A DNA stretch of 45,732 nt from NCBI GenBank assembly GCA_023512375.1, contig JAILZS010000020.1:1-45732 (forward strand), written 5' to 3'. The notes beneath the pieces are model-generated. The model ran no database searches, had not been told where the DNA came from, and saw only the letters and a list, made by a program, of their open reading frames with translations. Of this stretch, positions 7,083 through 14,870 are shown piece after piece. Position numbers and translations under genes: made by a program. This stretch comes from Bacillota bacterium (GTDB lineage Bacteria > Bacillota > Sulfobacillia > JAJZYS01 > JAILZS01). The stretch's first letter is position 1. The number at the start of each line of letters is the position of its first letter.

Positions 7083-8090
7083 TCACCCCCCGATCAGCAC
7101 GGCCACGTCGTGCATGGTGACGACGAGCGCGAACAGGAGCACCAGGGCCAGGCCGGCGCCCTGCACGGCCGCCTCCAGCGCGGCGCCAAGCCTCCGGCCC
7201 CGAAGCCGCTCCAGGAGGAGGAGGGCCACCTGCCCCCCGTCGAGCCCCGGCACCGGGAGGACGTTCACGAGCGCGAGGTTGGCGCTGAGAAGCGCCGTCC
7301 AGCTGAGCGTCTCGGGGATCCCGAGGACGACCGCCTGCGACGTCGCCCGCACGAGGCCGATGGGCCCGGCCACCTGCCCGAGGCTCGCCCTCCCCGTCGC
7401 GAGCGCCCAGAGCCCCCGCGCCTCCGCCTGGAGGAAGGCCGCCACGGCGCCCGCCGCCGCCTCCTCGCGCCGGACGAAACTCGAGTTGCGCGCCCAGGCC
7501 GCGGCGGCGGCAAGGTCGATCCCCATGCGGTGCCCCTCGGGCGGGACGACCGCGCGCCTTACGCCGCCCGACGGGAGGGCCAGGAGCAGGCGGACGGGCC
7601 GGTCCGCGCGGTCTGCCCGGGCGAGAAGAGGCAGCACCGCGGCAAAGCCGCTTGCCGGAACGCCGTCGATGGCGAGGACGCGCTCGCCCGCCCGCACCCC
7701 CGCCCTCGCCGCCGGACCCGCGGGGGCGACGCCCGTCACCGTGACCGCCGATCCGGCGGGCACCCCCCACGCGCCGTACACGGCCCCCATGAGGAGGAGC
7801 GCGAGGACGATCTGGGCCGCGACGCCGCCGCCCGCCACGGCGAGGCGCGTGGCGACCGGCCTCGACTCCAGGTCCCCGGGCTCGAACTGGACGAACCCCC
7901 CGAGCGGGAACATGCCCACCTGGTACCTCGTGCCGCCTCGCTCCATGCGCCAGAGCGTCGGCCCGAAGCCCAAGGAGAACGCCTTCGGTGGGACGCCGTG
8001 GAGGAGCGCCGCGTAGAAGTGGCCCGCCTCGTGCGCGAGCACGAGCCCGACGAGAAGCGCAGCCGCGATGGCGAAGTCCAAGTCATTCAC
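7083..8090 (-). CDS. M50 site-2-type membrane metalloprotease with PDZ domain (RseP-like)
   Basis: The 335-aa protein has HEAGH at residues 20-24, GTRYQVGMFPLGGFVQF at about 53-69, a PDZ-like segment (about 105-185), and NVLPVPGLDGG ending at residue 286 with the third zinc ligand. These are the complete M50B motifs. Such enzymes cut transmembrane segments of anti-sigma factors, pro-sigma factors or signal peptides. The GTG at 8090 overlaps the TGA of the glycosyltransferase gene as GTGA, which indicates translational coupling. It lies between a sigma factor and pilin genes, so processing of a regulator or of pilin leader remnants is plausible (inference). Confidence 0.88.
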   Translation of the reverse strand: MNDLDFAIAAALLVGLVLAHEAGHFYAALLHGVPPKAFSLGFGPTLWRMERGGTRYQVGMFPLGGFVQFEPGDLESRPVATRLAVAGGGVAAQIVLALLLMGAVYGAWGVPAGSAVTVTGVAPAGPAARAGVRAGERVLAIDGVPASGFAAVLPLLARADRADRPVRLLLALPSGGVRRAVVPPEGHRMGIDLAAAAAWARNSSFVRREEAAAGAVAAFLQAEARGLWALATGRASLGQVAGPIGLVRATSQAVVLGIPETLSWTALLSANLALVNVLPVPGLDGGQVALLLLERLRGRRLGAALEAAVQGAGLALVLLFALVVTMHDVAVLIGG

Positions 8091-9505
8091 CCCTTGACGA
8101 GACCGGCTGGAAGGGGCCGCGCCCGCGAGGCGGCGCGGGAGAGGGCGTACGCGGCGGCGGTCGCCGCGACGAGCCCCCAGGAGACGATCCCGAGCGCTCC
8201 CGGCACGTGCCGGACCAGCAGCAGGGGGATGGCGCCGCCGTAGGAGACGGCGTAGGGCACGAGCGCCTGGCCGGGGCGCGGGTTCCCGAGCGCCGCGGCC
8301 AGGGTGAGGGCCGGGAGCGCGTACCAGGGCATGACCGAGCCCACGAACGCCAGGGGAAGCGCCGCCGCGAGGGGGAGCGCCCAGGCGAGGGTGTCGCGCC
8401 GGCCGGCGCGGGCGGCGGCCGGGATGACGGCGAGGGCGGCGATGACAAGCCCGAAGGCGGCAAGCGCGGCGGCCGCGCGCGTCAGCGTGTCCGCCAGCGC
8501 CCCTCCGGGCCAGGCGCCGAACGCGCTGGCGAGGCTCACGAACACCTGCCGCGACTGGCCGTGGGGACTGACCCAGTCGTGAAGGGCGGCAAGGGGCGTA
8601 CCCCCGTAGGCGGCGTAGCCGAGGAGGAAGACCGCCGCCGCGACCGCCGCGGACAGGGCGGCGGAGCGGGCCCCGCGCCGCCCGAGGACGAGCCCCCACA
8701 GCCCGGCCGCCACGCCGGCGCCGAGGAGCGTGAACGACAGCATGAGGCCGAGCGCGCCGCCGAGGGCGAGGTCCCGCCAGAGGGCGGGGGACGAGTCCGC
8801 CAGCCGGAGGGCGAGCGCCGCGAGCGCGAGGACGAGCATGACGTTGTGCGCCCCGCCCGCGAGCGACAGCGCCGCGAACGGCGACCCGTAGGCGGCGAGG
8901 AAGCCCCGCCTGGCCCAGGACGGGACCGCCCCGAGCCAGAGCCGCGCCGTCCCCACGTACAGCCCGGCCATCGCCGCCCGCCACGCCCAGATGCCCGCCT
9001 GCCAGGGGAAGACGGCCCAGAGGCGCATGAGCGCCCAGAACGCCGGCCCGTACGGGTCGAGGAGCCTCGGGTAGGCGGCCATGCGCATGGGAGGGAACTC
9101 CGCCATGGCGGCGACGCTGCCGTATGGGGCACGCAGGGGGTCGAGGCCGAGGGCCTCGGCGTGGGCGAGGAGGATGTACTCCCTGGGGTCGGCGGTCAGG
9201 ATCGGCCAGCCCACGAGGAGGCTCGCGGCCGCCGCGCCGACGACTGCCCACAGGCCCGAGCGCTTGTCCGCGCCCGCGGCATGCCAGGCCACGACCGACA
9301 GGGCGAAGCAGCCCCACAGGGGTAGGAGGTTCCCCCAGCCGCCGATGGGCGTGTAGCGCGTGTCGGCGGGATGGAGGTCGGCGGGGAACGTTCCCAGCGC
9401 GAAGGCCGCGTAGAGCGCGAGCGCCGCGACGGTGAGGCGCGCGGCCTCTCCGGCACGGGGGACGGCGCTAGGCCACGGGACGGCCGAAGTAGAAGCCCTG
9501 GCCAT
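8087..9505 (-). CDS. Polytopic membrane protein, probable GT-C-fold glycosyltransferase
   Basis: This 472-aa protein has about ten to twelve membrane helices. A loop after an early helix reads TADPREYILLAHAEALGLDP followed by LRAPYG, which matches the acidic-Tyr plus Asn/Asp-Pro-Tyr pattern of lipid-linked-sugar GT-C enzymes such as GT87 mannosyltransferases (Asp106 and Glu109 as candidates). It would use a polyprenyl-phosphate sugar outside the membrane. The ATG at 9505 follows GGGGGTGG and overlaps the end of the EAL gene by 38 bp. Its place upstream of the pilin genes suggests pilus glycosylation (inference). Confidence 0.6.
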   Translation of the reverse strand: MARASTSAVPWPSAVPRAGEAARLTVAALALYAAFALGTFPADLHPADTRYTPIGGWGNLLPLWGCFALSVVAWHAAGADKRSGLWAVVGAAAASLLVGWPILTADPREYILLAHAEALGLDPLRAPYGSVAAMAEFPPMRMAAYPRLLDPYGPAFWALMRLWAVFPWQAGIWAWRAAMAGLYVGTARLWLGAVPSWARRGFLAAYGSPFAALSLAGGAHNVMLVLALAALALRLADSSPALWRDLALGGALGLMLSFTLLGAGVAAGLWGLVLGRRGARSAALSAAVAAAVFLLGYAAYGGTPLAALHDWVSPHGQSRQVFVSLASAFGAWPGGALADTLTRAAAALAAFGLVIAALAVIPAAARAGRRDTLAWALPLAAALPLAFVGSVMPWYALPALTLAAALGNPRPGQALVPYAVSYGGAIPLLLVRHVPGALGIVSWGLVAATAAAYALSRAASRARPLPAGLVKG

Positions 9506-10145
9506 AGTCCACCCCCAGCCGCAGGAGGAGCGCCATCTCGCCCCGCGCCTCGACGCCCTCGGCGATGAGACGCACGCCGACCCTCTGTGCGTAGGCGACC
9601 AGGGCGGCGAGGAAGGCCGCCTTGCGCTCGTCGCGGTCGCAGCCGGCCACGAGCGACCGGTCCACCTTGAGGAACTGGGGCCGCATGCGCACGAGGCTGG
9701 CGAAGTTCGCCTCCCCGACGCCGACGTCGTCGAGGGCGTAGGGGATGCCCGCGTCCTCCAGGGCCGAGACGAGGCCGATGGGGACGCGGGCCGCCTCCGT
9801 GAGCTCCAGCACCACGCCCGGCGTCCTCGCCCAGCGCTCGACGATTCGCGTCGAGCGCGGGTCCACGTTGACGAAGAGCCTCCCGTCGAGAGGGAGAAGC
9901 GCCTTGCAGGCGCGCGCCGTCAGGTCCTCCAGCTCCTCGAGCACACCCGTGCGCGAAGCCTCGCCCCAGAGCGCGGCGGGGTCCAGGCCGGGGCGGCCCT
10001 CGACGCGGAACAGCGCCTCGTGGCCGATCGCCCGCCCGGAGCGCATGTCCACGATCGGCTGAAGCGCCATCCGCATGGGCACCACGCCCGTCAGGACCCC
10101 GTACAGGATGCCTGCCGTCTCAAGGTCGCCTACCCTGGCCGCCAC
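9468..10145 (-). CDS. EAL-domain cyclic di-GMP phosphodiesterase
   Basis: A stand-alone EAL domain of ~225 aa. The key motifs are present: HEALFR (EALxR), NVDP, LELTE, YALDDVGVG (the DDFGTG position), LKVDRS, AEGVEA and YGQGFYFGRP. The metal-binding and catalytic acids and the late Gln are therefore kept, and activity on c-di-GMP is likely. The frame is open to TTG 10175, but that codon abuts the sigma-gene hairpin. GTG 10145, with GAGGTGGTGC before it, is my preferred start. It lies between the sigma factor and the pilus genes, so local c-di-GMP control of pilus or transfer is inferred. Confidence 0.87.
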   Translation of the reverse strand: MAARVGDLETAGILYGVLTGVVPMRMALQPIVDMRSGRAIGHEALFRVEGRPGLDPAALWGEASRTGVLEELEDLTARACKALLPLDGRLFVNVDPRSTRIVERWARTPGVVLELTEAARVPIGLVSALEDAGIPYALDDVGVGEANFASLVRMRPQFLKVDRSLVAGCDRDERKAAFLAALVAYAQRVGVRLIAEGVEARGEMALLLRLGVDYGQGFYFGRPVA

Positions 10146-10175
10146 ACGCACCACCTCGCTGTCGCCTGCACGCAA

Positions 10176-10213
10176 GAAGAGGGCCGGGCCCCGCGCGGCC
10201 CGGCCCCGTCTTC
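10176..10213 (-). terminator. Hairpin at the end of the sigma-factor gene
   Basis: A stem of GGGCCGGGCC with GGCCCGGCCC, extended by GAAGA/TCTTC, overlaps the sigma-factor stop codon and ends at the EAL frame. It is followed on the minus strand by TTG with no T-run, so attenuation rather than full termination is likely. Confidence 0.6.
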
Positions 10214-11006
10214 AGCGCCCCGTGCGCCGCCAAAGGACGCCGCGCCTGCGGCCGGCGCCGACACGCTCCAGGTGGCCCTTGGCCTCGAGCCGCAGGCACA
10301 CGCTCGCCACCCAGCGCGACCCGGCCGCGTACCCGCAGGCGCGGGCCACGGCGGAGTACGGCACGCCCGGCCCGCCGGGGGCAGCGTCCGGCAGGCGGGC
10401 GAGGGCCGACAGCACGCGCCCCTCCGGGTCCCGTTGCCCCCGGCCCGTCTCGCCCGCCAGGAGGCGGCGTGCCTTGCGCTGCACGCGCAAAAGCGCGTTG
10501 TCCAGCCGCTTGCTCGGCATGGCGCGGAGCCTTCCGGCCGCGAGGTCCGCCATCCGCAGCGCCAGCGCCTCGCGCTCGACCGGCGTGAGGAGCGGCACCA
10601 CCATGCGCACGGCCTGGGCCGCGGCCATGCGCCCCGCCACCCGCTCGTTCAGGAGGTCCGCGGCGGCCACGAGGAGCTGGTCGTCCGCGTCCTCGAGGTC
10701 CTCGATGCGCACGGGGTCGAGCCTCGTCTCGGCAGAGCGGTGGGCGCGCGACAGGGCGTCCCACACCGCAAGCCGCATCACGCGATAGAGCCACCCGCGC
10801 GCCTGGGCGCCCTCGACCCCGGAGGGAAGGCGCATGAGCGCCCGGTAGGCGCGGATGACCGCCTCCTGCACGAGGTCCTCGCCGTCCAGCATGCGGTCGC
10901 GGACGGGCCTGAGGCTCCTCGCCACCACGCGCCTCGCCATGCGGTAGAGCGTCTCGACCGCCTCGTCCGCCGCGGGCGCGACGACCGCCGCTCCCACGTC
11001 TGCCAC
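10212..11006 (-). CDS. Sigma-70-family factor with appended winged-helix domain
   Basis: The 264-aa protein has a clear sigma region 2: DGEDLVQEAVIRAYRALMRL (41-60) and ARGWLYRVMRLAVWDALSR (69-87). A shortened region-4-like segment follows (LTPVEREALALR at 140-151, then PSKRLDNALLRVQRKARRLL at 164-183), which resembles sigma-H but with the helix-turn-helix core compressed. Residues ~192-264 form an extra domain (VPYSAVARACGYAAGSRWVA, then EAKGHLERVG) that reads as a winged helix. GTG 11006 directly abuts a TAG (TAGGTG), as VirB4 once did. It could direct transcription of the element; its targets are unknown. Confidence 0.75.
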   Translation of the reverse strand: MADVGAAVVAPAADEAVETLYRMARRVVARSLRPVRDRMLDGEDLVQEAVIRAYRALMRLPSGVEGAQARGWLYRVMRLAVWDALSRAHRSAETRLDPVRIEDLEDADDQLLVAAADLLNERVAGRMAAAQAVRMVVPLLTPVEREALALRMADLAAGRLRAMPSKRLDNALLRVQRKARRLLAGETGRGQRDPEGRVLSALARLPDAAPGGPGVPYSAVARACGYAAGSRWVASVCLRLEAKGHLERVGAGRRRGVLWRRTGR

Positions 11007-11020
11007 CTACCCGTCGCCGA
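10976..11020. repeat. Left 45-bp direct repeat of cargo island 2
   Basis: Matches 12392-12436 with three mismatches. It covers the TAG-GTG junction at the sigma start. The right copy covers the VirB4 stop and a decayed copy of the sigma N-terminus, so the repeat is a duplicated VirB4/sigma boundary. Confidence 0.85.
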
Positions 11021-11141
11021 AGCTCGCGATCGACGGCGGGCACATGTCACGCCCCTGCGGCGCTGTAGGGCAGAAGGCGCGGAAGTAGACCACGGTCTGC
11101 CCCTCCCTGTGTGTTGCCTTGGCCAGGATCTTCTCAGGCAT
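11007..11141 (-). CDS. 44-aa ORF joining island 2 to the sigma gene
   Basis: A short ORF starting with MPEKILAKATHREG and containing TVVYFRAFCPTAP. The ATG at 11141 has GGAGG 7 bases upstream. Its last residues, GDG and stop, come from the duplicated VirB4 C-terminus, and its TAG directly touches the sigma GTG. It may mainly keep ribosomes arriving at the sigma start. No family is recognised. Confidence 0.5.
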   Translation of the reverse strand: MPEKILAKATHREGQTVVYFRAFCPTAPQGRDMCPPSIASFGDG

Positions 11142-11164
11142 CGGCAAACCTCCAGTTCTGTCGC

Positions 11165-11395
11165 TCAGGCGAGGGCGACCAAGACGGCCGCGACAAGAAG
11201 TGGCAGGATCGCGATGAAGGCGACAGGCACGGCAACCCGATCAACACGCCAGACCGGCCACCAAGCGCCGAAGAGAGCCCGAACCTGTGACCCACCATCC
11301 CCTGGCGGCACGTGCTTCCGGCTGAGAGCTGCAGCCACCAAGAGCACGCAGCCCAAGGCAACAGTAAGGAGTGTCCGCGCGATGAACCCTCGCAT
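11165..11395 (-). CDS. Small predicted membrane protein of island 2
   Basis: A 76-aa ORF with two hydrophobic helices (about residues 5-24 and 53-75) joined by a polar loop (SRKHVPPGDGGSQ). The ATG at 11395 follows AAAGGGG. Its first 14 bp overlap the start of the plus-strand gene at 11382, so only one of the two starts may be right. The product is unknown. Confidence 0.45.
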   Translation of the reverse strand: MRGFIARTLLTVALGCVLLVAAALSRKHVPPGDGGSQVRALFGAWWPVWRVDRVAVPVAFIAILPLLVAAVLVALA

Positions 11396-11969
11396 CGTTG
11401 CCGGCCCCTTTTCAACTCTTGAATCCGGCGTCCAGTTGTGGATCGACCGCCTTCTCTTCCGTTCCCGGCCAAGACACGTGCTACCGATACCGGACGGCCA
11501 CTTCGTCCATCACGCGGCCAGCCGGTTCGAAGTTTTCCACCTGAATCGTGGCGCCGGCCAAGTCGGACGCGGTTTGTACACGTGGACCAAATTCGAACCC
11601 GCTCCCAGTCAGAAGACGCGGTTTCGCCTGGAAATCGCCCTCACACCGCGCGACTTGAGCATGCTGGCGACACTCCTCATCCCGCTCAAGACATCGGCCG
11701 AGTACGTGCGCTTGTTCCGTTTGTACACCCTAGCGACGTTGAGCCAGCCCGACCTGGACTCCGCCATGAACCAGGTGGACGCCTCTCTCGCCAAAGTTGA
11801 CCTCGTTCTAGCACCAGTCGCCTACCGTTGGCATGGCCTGACGCAAGCGGTCTTCAAGCCGACCGGCACCTGCAGCCAAGTGCTCCGCCGCGCCACGCTA
11901 ACGTGGCAAGAGTACAACCGTCACGAGCACGCCAAGCGAGCACGCGAGGTCGAAGAGACGCGTTCCTAA
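11382..11969 (+). CDS. Hypothetical soluble protein, plus-strand gene of island 2
   Basis: The 195-aa protein starts at ATG 11382 with AAGGAG 10 bases upstream. It has no membrane segment, is mixed alpha/beta in appearance and ends in a charged helix (EYNRHEHAKRAREVEETRS). I recognise no motif. It is the only plus-strand gene of the island and runs against the host operon, just like the M50-like gene of island 1. Its 3' end overlaps the convergent membrane gene by 72 bp. Confidence 0.5.
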   Translation: MNPRIVAGPFSTLESGVQLWIDRLLFRSRPRHVLPIPDGHFVHHAASRFEVFHLNRGAGQVGRGLYTWTKFEPAPSQKTRFRLEIALTPRDLSMLATLLIPLKTSAEYVRLFRLYTLATLSQPDLDSAMNQVDASLAKVDLVLAPVAYRWHGLTQAVFKPTGTCSQVLRRATLTWQEYNRHEHAKRAREVEETRS

Positions 11970-12332
11970 CCGGCCAGCCTCCGCGTAGCCGCCCTTCTCA
12001 AGCCAAAGGCTCAGCGCGGGCTGGCTGCCCACGGCCAGGAGCGGCAGACCCATCACAAGCGGGACGGGTCGCGACAGGGACAAGACGAGCGCTCCGGCGA
12101 GCGCCACCAGAGATGGCCAAGCCTCCCATGAGCCGAATGCCGCCACCTCCAGAGCAAGCTCCGCCGCGACGACGACCAGCACCGCGCCCGTCCACGGCCA
12201 CACCCCGATGACCAGCCGCACGAGGGCAAACAGGGCCAGGAACACACAGAAGATCCCCAGTCGAACGCCGGTGCCGATGGCGCGAGCGCCCCAGACCCGC
12301 CCGGCCTCACCGTAGACGACCTCATCGAACAC
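11898..12332 (-). CDS. Predicted four-helix membrane protein of island 2
   Basis: GTG 12332, with GGGAGGAG 5 bases upstream, gives 144 aa with about four hydrophobic helices (GIFCVFLALFALVRLVIGVW, AVLVVVAAELALEVAAF, LVALAGALVLSL and the C-terminal LGVLVTVVLLPR). The frame is open up to 12422, but residues encoded upstream (AGAGAAVVAR) derive from the duplicated sigma N-terminus and are not part of the protein. The family is not recognised. Confidence 0.55.
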   Translation of the reverse strand: MFDEVVYGEAGRVWGARAIGTGVRLGIFCVFLALFALVRLVIGVWPWTGAVLVVVAAELALEVAAFGSWEAWPSLVALAGALVLSLSRPVPLVMGLPLLAVGSQPALSLWLEKGGYAEAGRLGTRLFDLACSLGVLVTVVLLPR

Positions 12333-12391
12333 GCGGTCTCCTCCCGCCCCGTCCTGGGCATCTGTGCGGCAAGGGTGGCGGCATGAGAGGC

Positions 12392-12436
12392 GCGCGACCA
12401 CCGCCGCTCCCGCGCCTGCCACCTACCCGTCGCCGA
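12392..12436. repeat. Right 45-bp direct repeat of cargo island 2
   Basis: Spans the last codons and TAG of virB4 plus a copy of the sigma-gene start. Three mismatches to 10976-11020. Confidence 0.85.
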
Positions 12437-14870
12437 CGTCCGTGGTGATGAGCGGCATGAGGGCGTCGGGCGCCACGACCTGGACGACCGCCTTCTCGTC
12501 GCCGGCGATGAGAAGCCCGCGCCCGGGCGTCGCCTGGCGGATCACACGCGCCTGCGCCTCCGAAAGGCCGTACACCGAGGCGATCAGGTCGACGTCGGCG
12601 CCCTTGTCGTTGCGCAGGAGGAGCGTGAGCCCGACCTGCCCGAGGTACACGCGCGCGTGGTGCTGGCCCGCGGGCTTCACGCCGATCCTCGGGTCGCCGA
12701 GGAGGTCCGTGATCGACTGCGTGATGAGCGCGGTCCTGCCCCCGAGCTTTCGCGCCGTGCGGGAGAGGAGGCTCACGAACCGGGCGGTGTCCTCGCGGGC
12801 GAAGAGCACGTGCGCCTCGTCGATGGCGACGAGCTTTCGCCGGCGCGACGCGAGGAGGCGCTGGCGCACGTGCTCGGCGATGAGCGCGTACGCCACCGTC
12901 TGAAGCGCCTCCCCGCCGGCCTGCACGAGCTGGGCGACGTTGAACACCACGAGCGGGCCGGAGGTGTCGACGGTGGTCTCGCCGGAGAACATCGAGAGCG
13001 TCCCCGTCACGAACGGCCTGAGGCGAAGCGCCACCTCCCGCAGGCCCTCCGTGGCCTCGATCTCGGCCAGGACGTCCTTGAGGGTCGGGGAGGGCTTGGC
13101 CCGAAGGCGCGCCGACGCCTGGTCGGGGTCGACGACGGACTTCCAGTCGTCGGTCATGCCGAAGTGCTGGTAGACCCGGTAGAGCGGCTCCTCCAGGCGG
13201 GCGCGCACGTCTCCCGGCATGCGCTCGTCGCCCGTGAAGGTCATGGCCTCGATGATCGCCGTGAGGAAGGCGACCTTCGTCGACACCGGGCGGCGGAAGT
13301 CCTCGTCCTCCATGCGCCTGGGGTCCGCGGGCAGGAGGATCTCGCAGGGATTGAGCTGGTCGGGCGAGCCGACGCCGAAGCGCACGTACTCGCCCCCCAT
13401 GGCCGCCGTCCAGCGCTCGTAGTCCACCGGCGGCGAGGGGTCGATGACGATGACGTCCTCGTAGCCCAAGAGCAGCGACTGCGTGGCGAGGTTCTTGAAC
13501 GCGAGGCTCTTGCCCGCGCCGGTGGCGGCGACGGTGAGCATGTTCGGCTGGCGAAGCTTCCTTGGGTCGACGATGACGGCGTTGCCGGTCTGGAGGTTCA
13601 CCCCCCACAGGTGCCCCTCCGGGTGGAGGAGCTCTCCGGCCGTGAAGGGGAAGGTCGTGGCCACGCACAGGGTCGGGAGCGGCCGCCTGCGGTCGACCAG
13701 GCACAGCCCGAGAGGGGCCGTGGAGCGGAACGCCGGCATCTGCTCGAGGTAGGTCTCCCGCAGGGCCAGCGTCACCCCCGCCGCCTCCTGCTTGAGCTCG
13801 GCCGCCGCCTCCCGCAGCTCCTCCGGCGTGTCCGCGAGGAGCGTCACGAGGAGCGTCACGTCGAACATGCGCTGCACGCCGCGCGCGAGGTCCTGCCGAA
13901 GCTCCTCTGCGTCGTAGCGCGCCTCCTCGGCGTAGACGTCGGCGCGCCTTCCCTGGCGCGCCGCCCACCTGGCCGAGAGGTCCAGGTTGGCCTGCTGCCT
14001 TCCCAACTCCGCGAGGGCGACGTTCTGGGGGATGGGGCGGATGTGAAGGGCGATCCGCCGCCGGACCTTGCCGTGGGTGAACCGGAGCACCGGCTCCAGC
14101 CAGCCGTTCGAGACGCTTCCCGGGTAGGCGACCGCCATGAACGACTGGGCGTAGGTGCCCCCGAGTTCGACCATGCCCGGGCGCTCGACGACGGCGCTCG
14201 GGGCGAGGATGTCCGCGAGGCGCGTGGCGTTGTGCGCCAAGGCCCCGCCCGCGGCGCGAAGCGCCGCCTGCGGCCCCGAGAGCGCGTCGGCGGCGTCGAA
14301 TCCCGCCGGATGGTCGTACGTGAGGAGAAGCAGCCGCACGGCGGCGTCGGTGTCGCAGATGCGGGGCCGAAACTGCGTCCCCTCCAGCGCGGCGTGCAGC
14401 CTGCGGGCGCGCGAGGCGGCCTCCTTGGCGGTTGGGGCGGGGACGGCGACGACCACGCCGACCGCAAGCACGTCGTGCGCGAGCGCCTCCCCCAGCTCGC
14501 CGAAGGCGCGGGCGAGCTCCGCCCGCACCCCCTGGCCCTCCGCCTCCACGCCCTTCATCGCCGCGAGGTAGCCGTCGATGTCGACCGGCCTCGTGTAGAC
14601 GACGATCTCGACCGGCCAGGGGAGCCCGTTGAGCACCTGGGCGAAGGCGGAAAGGCGCATGTCCTGCTCCTCGTCGGACAGGAAGTGGAAACCCTCCCCC
14701 TCGACCTCGACGAGGGCCACGTGCCCGCCGTCCTTGCGCTCGATCACCCCGTCCTCGACCGCCACGACGTCGACGGCCTCGACCGCCGGGGACTTCCCCG
14801 CGGGGGCGCGGGCGGCGGGCCGGGCAACAGGTCGGGCCGCCGGCTTCAGGATCCCGTCGAGGACGCTCAC
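12423..14870 (-). CDS. virB4: VirB4/TraE-family T4SS ATPase
   Basis: The 815-aa protein has the VirB4 pattern: an N-terminal ~400-residue region of the CagE/TrbE/VirB type, Walker A AATGAGKS at about 448-455 and Walker B LVAIDEAH at about 680-687, followed by the RTARKLGGRTALITQS segment typical of the family. It would be a membrane-associated hexameric ATPase that powers pilus assembly and DNA transfer. GTG 14870 overlaps the TGA of the PrgI gene as GTGA. The C-terminus DVGDG and TAG are duplicated at the far side of cargo island 2, so it originally sat directly before the sigma gene. Confidence 0.93.
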   Translation of the reverse strand: MSVLDGILKPAARPVARPAARAPAGKSPAVEAVDVVAVEDGVIERKDGGHVALVEVEGEGFHFLSDEEQDMRLSAFAQVLNGLPWPVEIVVYTRPVDIDGYLAAMKGVEAEGQGVRAELARAFGELGEALAHDVLAVGVVVAVPAPTAKEAASRARRLHAALEGTQFRPRICDTDAAVRLLLLTYDHPAGFDAADALSGPQAALRAAGGALAHNATRLADILAPSAVVERPGMVELGGTYAQSFMAVAYPGSVSNGWLEPVLRFTHGKVRRRIALHIRPIPQNVALAELGRQQANLDLSARWAARQGRRADVYAEEARYDAEELRQDLARGVQRMFDVTLLVTLLADTPEELREAAAELKQEAAGVTLALRETYLEQMPAFRSTAPLGLCLVDRRRPLPTLCVATTFPFTAGELLHPEGHLWGVNLQTGNAVIVDPRKLRQPNMLTVAATGAGKSLAFKNLATQSLLLGYEDVIVIDPSPPVDYERWTAAMGGEYVRFGVGSPDQLNPCEILLPADPRRMEDEDFRRPVSTKVAFLTAIIEAMTFTGDERMPGDVRARLEEPLYRVYQHFGMTDDWKSVVDPDQASARLRAKPSPTLKDVLAEIEATEGLREVALRLRPFVTGTLSMFSGETTVDTSGPLVVFNVAQLVQAGGEALQTVAYALIAEHVRQRLLASRRRKLVAIDEAHVLFAREDTARFVSLLSRTARKLGGRTALITQSITDLLGDPRIGVKPAGQHHARVYLGQVGLTLLLRNDKGADVDLIASVYGLSEAQARVIRQATPGRGLLIAGDEKAVVQVVAPDALMPLITTDVGDG

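Larger units (their letters stand above)
10976..12436. mobile_element. Cargo island 2, inserted between virB4 and the sigma gene
   Basis: A ~1.4-kb unit with ORFs on both strands splits VirB4 from the sigma gene and is bounded by 45-bp direct repeats of that junction. It has no recombinase. The right copy still encodes VAGAGAAVVAR, parallel to the true sigma start VADVGAAVVAP. Precise recombination between the repeats would restore the uninterrupted operon. Confidence 0.6.

Noticed and set aside
4747-8016. A plus-strand open frame of over 1,000 codons
   Set aside because: It is rich in His, Arg, Pro and Asp from the complementary strand of GC-rich genes; the minus strand encodes clear TadB, TadC and M50 proteins with motifs and ribosome sites. 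Similar long plus-strand frames at 9432, 12657 and 21513 are rejected for the same reason, apart from the 195-aa end at 11382-11969.
12333-12422. Start of the 144-aa membrane gene at GTG 12422
   Set aside because: These 30 codons derive from the duplicated sigma-gene start; GTG 12332 has its own GGGAGGAG.
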